NCBI RefSeq assembly: GCF_030551255.1
Contig: NZ_CP130630.1
Location: 11,531,001 to 11,595,000 of the forward strand
DNA from: Streptomyces sp. NL15-2K
GTDB lineage: Bacteria; Actinomycetota; Actinomycetes; Streptomycetales; Streptomycetaceae
Reading direction: 5' to 3'
Length of the DNA stretch: 64,000 bases
The position numbers and the translations under genes were made by a program. The first letter of the stretch is position 1. Each line of letters opens with the position of its first letter. A model generated the notes under the pieces. It was not told the origin of the DNA. It saw nothing but the letters and a program-made list of their open reading frames with translations, and did no database searches. Below are positions 1 to 7,700 of the stretch, in pieces.

Positions 1-2
1 AG

Positions 3-749
3 CAGGAGTTCGACGAGACACTGCGCTACTTCCGTCACCAGCTCGACGCGCACGGCGTGGACGTACGGCTGAACACCTGGGCGTCCGTGGACGACCTGGC
101 CGACTACGACGAGGTCGTCGTCGCCACCGGCGTCACCCCGCGCACCCCCGACATCCCCGGAGTCGACCACCCCAGCGTCGTCGGCTACCTCGACGTACTG
201 CGCGACGGCACCCCCGTGGGCGACCGCGTCGCCGTCCTCGGTGCGGGCGGCATCGGCTTCGACGTCGCCGAGTACCTGACCGACGGCGGCGACAAGGCGA
301 GCGAGGACCCGGCGACGTACTTCCGCCAGTGGGGCGTCGACATGGACTACACGACGCCCGGCGGTCTCGCGGCCCCCGAGCGGCCCGCTCCGCCGCGCAC
401 CGTCCACCTGCTCCAGCGCAAGACCACCAAGGTCGGCGCGGGCCTAGGCAAGACCACCGGCTGGATCCACCGCGCCGAGCTCAAGCACCGGGGCGTCACG
501 ATGGTGCCGGGCGTGCGCTACGACCGTATCGACGACGCCGGACTGCACGTCACCGTCGGCGACGAGAGCACGGTCCTGCCGGTCGACACCGTCGTGCTGT
601 GCACAGGACAGGAACCGCGCCGGGACCTGTACGACGAACTGGTCGCCGCAGGCCGCAGCGCGCACCTCATCGGCGGTGCCGACGTCGCCGCCGAACTGGA
701 CGCCAAGCGCGCCATCAAGCAGGGCACCGAGCTGGCAGCGGCTCTGTAG
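3..749 (+). CDS. NADPH-dependent 2,4-dienoyl-CoA reductase-like protein, C-terminal part
   Basis: This is the 3' end of an FAD/NAD(P)-binding oxidoreductase; the window begins inside the gene, and the reading frame is open from base 3. A Rossmann motif VLGAGGIGFDVAEYL lies about 80 residues in, and the tail contains KTTKVGAGLGKTTGWIHR followed by TVVLCTGQEPRRDL. Both resemble the C-terminal pyridine-nucleotide-disulphide oxidoreductase half of FadH-type 2,4-dienoyl-CoA reductases, which help beta-oxidation of unsaturated fatty acids. The TIM-barrel half with flavin and iron-sulphur sites is outside the window, so the exact substrate cannot be judged. Other old-yellow-enzyme-type reductases share this domain. 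A strong inverted repeat follows the stop codon. Confidence 0.8.
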   Translation, partial: QEFDETLRYFRHQLDAHGVDVRLNTWASVDDLADYDEVVVATGVTPRTPDIPGVDHPSVVGYLDVLRDGTPVGDRVAVLGAGGIGFDVAEYLTDGGDKASEDPATYFRQWGVDMDYTTPGGLAAPERPAPPRTVHLLQRKTTKVGAGLGKTTGWIHRAELKHRGVTMVPGVRYDRIDDAGLHVTVGDESTVLPVDTVVLCTGQEPRRDLYDELVAAGRSAHLIGGADVAAELDAKRAIKQGTELAAAL

Positions 750-750
750 G

Positions 751-808
751 GCCCAGGGGCCGTTGCGAAAAGTGGCGCCTGCCGCGCGACGCCCAACGGC
801 CCCTGGGC
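751..808. terminator. Perfect 15-bp inverted repeat after the reductase gene
   Basis: The arms GCCCAGGGGCCGTTG (751-765) and CAACGGCCCCTGGGC (794-808) are exact complements around a 28-base loop. The repeat begins directly after the reductase stop codon and ends 20 bases before the PadR start, so it could terminate the first gene or act on PadR expression. The loop shares the string GTGGCGCCTGCCG with the end of the MITE at 10932, so the element may instead be a small dispersed repeat. Confidence 0.6.
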
Positions 809-828
809 GCGTCCCTAGGATTGCCTCC

Positions 829-1380
829 ATGTCACTCCCGCACGCGATCCTCACTGCCCTGCTCGAGAAGCCGTCGTCGGGGCTCGAGCTGACCCGCCGG
901 TTCGACAGGTCGATCGGTTACTTCTGGTCGGCGACGCATCAGCAGATCTATCGCGAGCTGGGAAAACTGGAGGCCGAGGGCTACATCCGCACCCTGCCGT
1001 CCGAGCAGCCGACGCGCGGGCAGAAGAAGAGCTACGAGGTCCTGCCCGCGGGCCGCGCCGAACTCGCCCGCTGGAGCGCGGCCTCCCAGGACCCCAAGCC
1101 GCTGCGCGACGTGCTGCTGCTGCGGCTGCGGGCGGCGGCCGTGGTCGGGACCGAGGGTATCGAGGCCGACCTGCGCCGCCATCTGGAGCTGCACCGGCGG
1201 CAGCTGGCCGAGTACGAGGAGATCCAGGAGCGCGACTTCCCGCCGGACAAGGACAGCCCGCAGGACCGGCTGCGGCACCTCGTGCTGCGGGCCGGCATCG
1301 ACCTGGAGACCTCCTGGACGCGGTGGCTCACGCACGCCCTCGACGAGTTCGCCGAGCTGCCCGCCGATCAGAGCCGGTAG
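829..1380 (+). CDS. PadR family transcriptional regulator
   Basis: The 183-residue protein starts MSLPHAILTALLEKPSSGLELTRRF, the typical PadR winged-helix opening, and continues with the wing FWSATHQQIYRELGKLEAEGYI. A helical C-terminal half (about residues 90-180) fits the PadR C-terminal dimerisation domain. PadR proteins repress transcription and often respond to phenolic acids or drugs; the ligand here is unknown. The ATG at 829 was chosen because similarity begins exactly there, although the frame is open further upstream. Its 3' end overlaps the convergent secreted-protein gene by 13 bp. Confidence 0.88.
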   Translation: MSLPHAILTALLEKPSSGLELTRRFDRSIGYFWSATHQQIYRELGKLEAEGYIRTLPSEQPTRGQKKSYEVLPAGRAELARWSAASQDPKPLRDVLLLRLRAAAVVGTEGIEADLRRHLELHRRQLAEYEEIQERDFPPDKDSPQDRLRHLVLRAGIDLETSWTRWLTHALDEFAELPADQSR

Positions 1381-1925
1381 GGCTTCGAGCGGCGGCGCAG
1401 GAACCAGGCCGTGGCCGCGATACCCGTGACCACCAGACCCCCGCCGACCGCCAGCGTGAGCGTGCCGTAGTCCTTCGTGGTACCGCCCATCCCGCCCATG
1501 ACACCGCGCGTCGGCGAGGCCGTGGCCGTGGCCGTGGCCGTGGCCGAGATCGAGGGAGTGGTGGGCGGGGAGACGATCACCGACTGCCTGCCCGCCGTCG
1601 ACCCGTCCCTGTTGCAGATCACGACGACGGTGTACGTACCGGGACTCACGTTGGACCAGAGAGCCGACTGGCTGGCGTTGGTGCCGGACAGATCGGCCTG
1701 GCGGCCCTGGGCGAAGCTCGTCTGGCCGCTGCTGAGCAGGGAAGCCCTGCCGAAGCCGTTGTTGCCGCTGGTGCACGCGCTGGTGGTGACCGAGACGGTG
1801 GACCCGGTGGTGCTCACGGAGATCCCGGTCTGGGCGGTGGCCGGTCCGGCCGCCGGAACGAGCGGCAGCGCGGCGGCGGCTGCCACGGTCAGGCCGGATC
1901 GGAGGAAGAGCGATGAGTTGCGCAT
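1368..1925 (-). CDS. Secreted, C-terminally anchored hypothetical protein
   Basis: The 185-residue protein has a signal peptide (MRNSSLFLRSGLTVAAAAALPLV, cleavage probably after ATA), an extracellular Thr/Ser/Val-rich domain, an alternating Ala-Thr linker, one transmembrane helix (TLTLAVGGGLVVTGIAATAWFL) and a basic RRRSKPYRL tail. There is no LPXTG motif, so the helix itself is the likely anchor. The linker is encoded by a run of GTGGCC hexamers at 1518-1545. The ATG at 1925 is preceded by GGAGGG; an upstream in-frame ATG at 1946 would place this site inside the gene. Function is unknown; a cell-wall or copper-resistance-like surface role is only a guess. Confidence 0.75.
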   Translation of the reverse strand: MRNSSLFLRSGLTVAAAAALPLVPAAGPATAQTGISVSTTGSTVSVTTSACTSGNNGFGRASLLSSGQTSFAQGRQADLSGTNASQSALWSNVSPGTYTVVVICNRDGSTAGRQSVIVSPPTTPSISATATATATASPTRGVMGGMGGTTKDYGTLTLAVGGGLVVTGIAATAWFLRRRSKPYRL

Positions 1926-2092
1926 GGGACTGCCCTCCGGCGGCACGGTTGGCGGTACATCCCTTGCGCCGCCGAGGATCGGGGAACGCCCGTGCTGCCA
2001 CAGGGGCAGCCAACGTCTTCACGGCCCGGATCGCATGCGGACCGCACCCGGTCAGGTGACGGCTTCCACCCTCCGGCGGGGCGCGCCACGCC

Positions 2093-2311
2093 TCACGGCC
2101 GCCCGTCACCGCCGAGGTGGTACGCCCCGTCGGCGCGGCGGGTGGTCGCGCGGAAGCCGGTGGGGGCGGTGTCCCGGCCGTCGTCGGTGCCCGCGGCGGT
2201 GAGGCGGACGGGGCCACCGGCGGGCGAGAGGCTGTCCGCCGCGTCGCGGGCCCGGACGGTGAAGACGTAGCGGGTGCCCGGCCGCAGCCCCGTGACCACG
2301 GCCGCCGTTCC
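2093..2311 (-). pseudogene. Remnant of a fibronectin type III domain protein
   Basis: The minus-strand frame reads VVTGLRPGTRYVFTVRARD, the classic end of a fibronectin type III fold, followed by a Gly-rich tail to a stop at 2093. Upstream the frame loses all resemblance to such a domain and there is no signal peptide or catalytic domain. It is therefore best read as the truncated 3' end of a secreted glycosidase or adhesin gene. The boundary at 2311 is where recognisable sequence begins and is approximate. Confidence 0.5.
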
Positions 2312-2635
2312 CGGACGGCATGGACGGCAATGGTCCGGACCAATATGCCCCTGCTGGCGTGATCGCATCAAGGGGACGGTCGTTGGTGGCCGCTCGCCGG
2401 GGTTACGTATGCTGAAGCTCCTGACGGCTGAACTCTCCTTGAAGCCAGGGGAGTTCAGTTCAGGAGCGCGGGTCGCTGTCGTCGCTGATCCCGCGCCGGC
2501 GCGGGCGGCCGGAGGGCCGGAGTCCTTGGCGGGACTCAGCCCCCCGGTCCCCGTCGGAAGGTCGGGAATGTGCCGGAAGGTCGGGAATGCGCCCGTCCGG
2601 CCCGGCAAATCGTACGCCCGCCGTCCTCGCCCGCG
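2312..2635. other. Gene-free stretch with a hairpin and a direct repeat
   Basis: No credible gene was seen here. Bases 2428-2458 form a hairpin (CTGAACTCTCC with GGGGAGTTCAG, one mismatch). Such hairpins occur at the ends of IS200/IS605-type elements, but no transposase is present, so this is only a possibility. A 15-bp direct repeat GGAAGGTCGGGAATG occurs at 2556-2570 and 2575-2589. The stretch lies downstream of dhaM. Confidence 0.4.
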
Positions 2636-3046
2636 TCACACCTTCCGGTACGCGTACGCCTCCGCGGCCGCCGCCTCCACCGCCGCGAGGTCGGCTCCCG
2701 TCGCCGCCGTGACGACCGCGGCCACCGCACCCTCGACGAACGGGGCGTCCACCAGGCGTGTGTGGGCCGGGAGTTCGCCGCCCTCCGCGAGCAGCGCCTT
2801 CACGGTGAGCACGGCGCTGCCGAGGTCGGTGAGCACGGCGACGCCCGCACCCCGGTCCACGGAGGCGGCCGCGGCGGCGATCAGTTCCGCGCTCGTACCG
2901 AGCCCGCCGCCCTCGGTGCCACCCGCGGGGGCCACGGGCACCGAAGTGCCGCCGCCCGCGAGCCCTTTCGCCAGCGCGGCCACCGACGCGGCGACCTCAG
3001 CGCTGTGCGACACCAGCACGATCCCGACCAGCTTCTCGTCACTCAC
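2636..3046 (-). CDS. dhaM: PTS-dependent dihydroxyacetone kinase phosphotransferase subunit DhaM
   Basis: The 136-residue protein has the EIIA-mannose-type fold, starting VGIVLVSHSAEVAASV; the histidine in VSHS is the expected phosphorylated residue. DhaM passes phosphate from the phosphotransferase system to ADP held by DhaL. The length fits the single-domain Gram-positive form rather than the longer fused enterobacterial form. The GTG start overlaps the end of dhaL by 8 bp, which suggests translational coupling in a dhaK-dhaL-dhaM operon. Confidence 0.92.
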   Translation of the reverse strand: MSDEKLVGIVLVSHSAEVAASVAALAKGLAGGGTSVPVAPAGGTEGGGLGTSAELIAAAAASVDRGAGVAVLTDLGSAVLTVKALLAEGGELPAHTRLVDAPFVEGAVAAVVTAATGADLAAVEAAAAEAYAYRKV

Positions 3047-3638
3047 CGGCCGCCTCCGCGAGCCCCGCGATCAGCAGCGCCGCCGACGTGGCGCCCGGAT
3101 CCTGGTGCCCGATGCTCCGCTCCCCGAGATAGCTCGCCCGGCCCTTGCGGGCCTGCAACGGCGTGGTCGCCAGGGCGCCTTCCTCCGCGGCGGCCCGGGC
3201 CGCGGTGAAACCGTCGCCGAGCGCCTCGACGGCCGGCACGAGGGCGTCGATCATCGTCTTGTCGCCCGGCGCGGCACCGCCGAGCGTCATGACCGCGTCC
3301 ACCCCCGCGCGCAGCGCCTCGGCCAACTGCTCCTCACCGACCTCGTCGGCCTCCCCGAGCGCCTTGCCCGTGCGGCGCAGCAACGTCCCGTACAGCGGCC
3401 CCGACGCACCGCCGACCGTCGAGATGAGCTGTCGCCCGGCCAGCGTGAGAACCGCGCCGGGCGTGTCGGGCGCCTCCTTCTCCAACGTCGCGATCACCGC
3501 GGTGAAACCGCGCTGCAGATTGCTGCCGTGGTCGGCGTCCCCGATGGGCGAGTCGAGGGCGGTGAGGTGTTCCGCCTCGCGGTCGACGGACGCGGCGGTC
3601 GCCGTCATCCAACGGCGGAAGAAGTCGGCGTCGAGCAC
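3039..3638 (-). CDS. dhaL: Dihydroxyacetone kinase subunit DhaL
   Basis: The 199-residue all-helical protein carries the motif SPIGDADHGSNLQRGF near residue 29, whose aspartates coordinate the magnesium ions of bound ADP/ATP in DhaL. A second nucleotide-site segment, GGASGPLYGTLL, follows near residue 110. DhaL phosphorylates dihydroxyacetone held covalently by DhaK. The GTG start at 3638 has AAGGAG upstream. It is the middle gene of the operon, 46 bp after dhaK. Confidence 0.93.
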   Translation of the reverse strand: MLDADFFRRWMTATAASVDREAEHLTALDSPIGDADHGSNLQRGFTAVIATLEKEAPDTPGAVLTLAGRQLISTVGGASGPLYGTLLRRTGKALGEADEVGEEQLAEALRAGVDAVMTLGGAAPGDKTMIDALVPAVEALGDGFTAARAAAEEGALATTPLQARKGRASYLGERSIGHQDPGATSAALLIAGLAEAAGE

Positions 3639-3684
3639 TGGATCTCCTTGCGTGGTCGGTACGTTGTGATCGCTGCCCGCCCGT

Positions 3685-4677
3685 TCACATCCCCCAACGC
3701 AGTCCCGGTGTCTTCACCGGCGCGTCCCACAGACGCAGCAGCTCCTCGTCGATCTGGCACAGGGAGACCGAGGCGCCGGCCATGTCGAGCGAGGTGACGT
3801 AGTTGCCGACGAGGGTGCGGGCGACGGCGACACCGCGCTCGGCGAGCACCCGCTGCACCTCGGCGTTGAAGCCGTACAGCTCCAGCAGCGGGGTTCCGCC
3901 CATGCCGTTGACCAGGACCAGAACGGGGTTGCGCGGGCTGATGTCGTCCAGGATCGCGCCGAGGGCGAAGTCGGCGATCTCGTGGGAGGTCATCATCGGC
4001 CGCCGCTCCCTGCCGGGCTCGCCGTGGATGCCGATGCCCAACTCCAGCTCGCCGGGCGGCAGATCGAAGGTGGGGCTGCCCTTGGCAGGCGTGGTGCACG
4101 CGCTGAGCGCGATCCCGAAGCTGCGCGAATTCTCATTCACCTGCCGGGCCACCGCCTCCACCCGCTCCAGTGGCTGCCCCTCCTCGGCCGCCGCCCCCGC
4201 GATCTTCTCCACGAACAGTGTGGCGCCCGTGCCGCGCCGCCCGGCCGTGTAGAGGCTGTCGGTGACCGCCACGTCGTCGTCGACCAGCACCTTGGCGACC
4301 TGGACGCCCTCGTCCTCGGCGAGTTCGGCCGCCATGTCGAAGTTGAGCACGTCACCCGTGTAGTTCTTCACGATGAACAGCACACCGGCCCCGCTGTCCA
4401 CGGCAGCCGCCGCCCGCACCATCTGGTCGGGCACCGGCGATGTGAACACCTCGCCGGGGCAGGCCGCCGAGAGCATGCCGGGCCCCACGAACCCACCGTG
4501 CAGCGGCTCGTGCCCCGAACCGCCGCCGGAGATCAGGCCGACTTTTCCGGGGACGGGAGCGTCCCGCCGTACGATCACCCGGTTGTCCACATCGACGGTC
4601 AACTCGGGATGGGCGGCCGCCATGCCGCGCAGCGCGTCCGCGACGACGATCTCGGGGACGTTGATCAGCATCTTCAT
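3685..4677 (-). CDS. dhaK: Dihydroxyacetone kinase subunit DhaK
   Basis: The 330-residue protein matches DhaK in full length. It has the substrate-pocket segments LISGGGSGHEPLHGGFVG near residue 47 and LGIGIHGEPGRER near residue 213; the histidine of the second is the residue that forms a hemiaminal with dihydroxyacetone. DhaK binds the substrate in the cytoplasm and DhaL transfers the phosphate, giving dihydroxyacetone phosphate for glycolysis. The ATG at 4677 has GGAGGTA upstream. It is the first gene of the operon, 84 bp downstream of the large STAND gene on the same strand. Confidence 0.94.
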   Translation of the reverse strand: MKMLINVPEIVVADALRGMAAAHPELTVDVDNRVIVRRDAPVPGKVGLISGGGSGHEPLHGGFVGPGMLSAACPGEVFTSPVPDQMVRAAAAVDSGAGVLFIVKNYTGDVLNFDMAAELAEDEGVQVAKVLVDDDVAVTDSLYTAGRRGTGATLFVEKIAGAAAEEGQPLERVEAVARQVNENSRSFGIALSACTTPAKGSPTFDLPPGELELGIGIHGEPGRERRPMMTSHEIADFALGAILDDISPRNPVLVLVNGMGGTPLLELYGFNAEVQRVLAERGVAVARTLVGNYVTSLDMAGASVSLCQIDEELLRLWDAPVKTPGLRWGM

Positions 4678-4761
4678 GGGGTACCTCCGGGTAAGACGAG
4701 CAGATCAGGCTCTGACGTGCGGATCGGTGGTTTCGAAGCCTCCTCTGGGAAGTATCGATCC

Positions 4762-7700
4762 TCAGCGAGCGTGGGTCACGTCCAGGGGCGGCAGCCAGCG
4801 CCGGCGGCTGCCCTCGGTGCGCAGGAGGGTACCGACGCGTACCGTCTCGCGGACCGTGTCGGGCCACGGGCTGCTGTCGGCGATGGCCAGCAGGTACGCG
4901 GCCGGTTCGTCGGTGCGCTTGCGGATGCTGGTCCGGATCAGCACGCGCAGCAGTTCCTCGGGGCCTTCCCAGGAGCCCTCGATGAGCTGCTTCCACTGAT
5001 CGGGCGTGGCCCGTTCGACGAGGCGCGAGATCGGGCTGTACCAGCGCTGGGACAGTGAGGTCACCTTGCCCGTGGACAGCGTGCGCAGTCTCCCGGCAGC
5101 CGCGTTGACCAGGTCGACCGCATCCTGGGGCGCGGCTTCGACGAGGCGTTCGAGGAACCGCCCGAGCACCGTCACGTCGTCGACCTGCGTGGCGGTCGCC
5201 AGGTGGCGCATCGCGCTGGAACGTGCCTGGGCGACCCGCTCCGGCGTGTCCAGCGCGTGGTGGCGGCACACCAGGCCCGTCAGGCATCGGCGGGCCACCG
5301 CCTGCACCTCCTCGTGCCATTGCCTGCCCGGCCCGGTACGGCCCTGCGCGTACTCGGCACGGGTGAAGCCGCGCAGGGTGCCCTCCACTTGTCGCCACTC
5401 CGGCGTGTCGAGCGAGCCGTTCGGGCTGTGGTCGACGACGGTCTCGACCAGCAGCAGCGCGGCCCTGAGGTGATGCGGGTGCCCGCCCCCGGCCAGGATC
5501 TCGTCGAGCCGGGCGGCGCTCGGCGGCCTGAGGACACCCCGGACGACGAGTCTGCCGCGCAGATGGAAGGCCTTCTGGGCGTTCTGCGCGCCGTAGTCGC
5601 GGGTCCAGGTGACGTCGCACAGCCGTTCCAGCGTGTGGGCATGGCGGTGCAGAGCGGCGGTGAGCCGACGGTCGACGTCCGCTCCGGGGCGCCGCAGCGC
5701 CTCGTTCAGCCAGCCCGGATCCAGCCGGGGGTCGATGGTTCCCCCGGCGAGCAGCTCGTCCAGCAGCTCGGGGTGTTCGGGCACCAGCCGTTGCAGGCAG
5801 CGCGCGACTCTCTGGTCCGTCTCCGCCACGCCCGTCCCCCGGGCGAGTCCCTTGACGTCGCCCTTCTTCGCCCGGTCGGCCCGCCACAGCCGCAGAGCCC
5901 TTCGTGCCTGCGGGTGTCCCGCTGCCGCGGCGGCGACCAGCAGAGTGACGGTACTCGGGTCGGTCAGCCAGATCCGGCGCAGCCTCTCCTCTGTGTCCTG
6001 GTCCGTTCGGTCCGTGGCGTCCTGCGGCCAGGCCTCGGCGACCAGCCGGGCCGTGGTGGCCACATCCAGGTCGCGGCTCCACGTGTGTGCCGCCAGCAGG
6101 TGCGCGGAGTCGGCGGTGGCGGGCCGGTCGAGCGCCCGCAGGTTCTGGGCCAGCCAGCTGCGGACCGTGGCCGTGGCGGCCGGTTCCGGGCCCAGGACAC
6201 GGCTCGACGCAAGGTCGCCGCCGATCGTGTCGCCGGCACCCTGCGCGGCGGTCAGCAACGGCAGCAGCAGACTGTCGGTGAGCAGCGTCATCGATTCACG
6301 GCCTGCGACGCCCTCCACCACTGCGAGCAACTGCCGGACCTCGTCTGCGGATGCCTGGAGCGCGAGTTCCCCCACGGCGCGCACCTGTGGGTACGACAGG
6401 AACTCCTCGGGACGCCGAACCGCGGAGGTCAGGACGGCTGCCGGCGAGGGCGGCCGACCGCGGCTCAGCCAGCTGCTCGCCATCAACCGGCCCAGGGCCG
6501 CCTGGAGTTCGACGCCGACCTTGTTGCGCGGGCGGCCACGGCCCCAGCGATGGCGGACGACCGGTCGCACCGCCGGGTAGGGCCGCTCCGGCCAGTCCTG
6601 CCGCCGGGCCGCCAACCGCAGACAGCGGGCCATGGGAAGCAGGTCGCGGTGGGGATCCGTCATCAGCGTGCGCAGCCGAGGCCACACCCAGTCGGGGTAC
6701 TTCGGCGCGAGCGCCTCCAGCACGGGCAGGAACTTGTAGATCTCCGAGTTGTGCAGGGTCAGCAGCCAGGCCCACAGGCATTGCCCAGGAGCGCAGCGGG
6801 TGCCGCGGCAGGCACCCTTGCCGGACACCGAGGACGGGCAGGTCCGGTCGATGACCGAGATCACGCTCTCGGGCAGGCTCTCCGCGAACCAGCTCAGGGC
6901 GAAGAGCAGCGGCTGTCGCAGCTCGGTGTGGCCACCGCGCCACATACCGAGCAGCTCTTCGACGATCCGCCCGCGGTCCCGGTGACAGGTCGTGGGCAGC
7001 GCCTCCAGATAGATCTTGGCCAGTACGGGAGGCAGGGCGGCGACCACCGGAGTGAAGCGCCGGCGCAGTTCGGCGTCGGGAGCCGGCAGCCGGGCGTAGA
7101 CGCGCATCTGCATGGCCCGCAGCCCGTGCAGGTCGGGCGAGCCGTCCCAGGTCTCGTCGAGCAGGCGGGTCAGCAGCGCCGTGCACGCCTGGGCGGCCCG
7201 GCCGCCTGCCCGGCCGGCCTGGACGAGTGCCTGCTCGGCGACGGCGAGGCGGAACTGGTCGTCGGGGTGCTCCTTCAGCCAGTCGATCAGCAGGCCGAGG
7301 TGGGACGTGCCGTCGGGGGCGGCCGTCCGGGAGAGCCGTCGGCCGGCCGCGTACTCGAACAGGGTCTGGTGGAAATAGGAGTACCGCTCCGCCGCACCGG
7401 CACCCTGACGTTCGACCACACCGCGCGCCACGAGCCCCTGGAGGTCGTCGGCCAACCCGGGGTTCCGGGAGCGGCTGCGCAGACCGGTGCTCACCTCCGT
7501 GGCCGAGAGGTCCACCCGTCCTTCCTCCAGCATCAGCTGGGCCATCTCCTCGCCGGCCTCGGAGAGGTCGGGCGGGCGTACCGCGCCCGCCAGGGGAACG
7601 TCCCCCGCCCGCTGGTCCCGGCCGACGCGGTGGGTCCAGTACAGGTCGTACAGGGTCGTGGCGTCGATCTCCTCCACCATGGGCGGCTTGGGAGCGAAGG

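Noticed and set aside
2428..2458. Hairpin taken as an IS200/IS605 end or omega-RNA
   Set aside because: No TnpA or TnpB sequence is near, so the hairpin alone does not support a mobile element.
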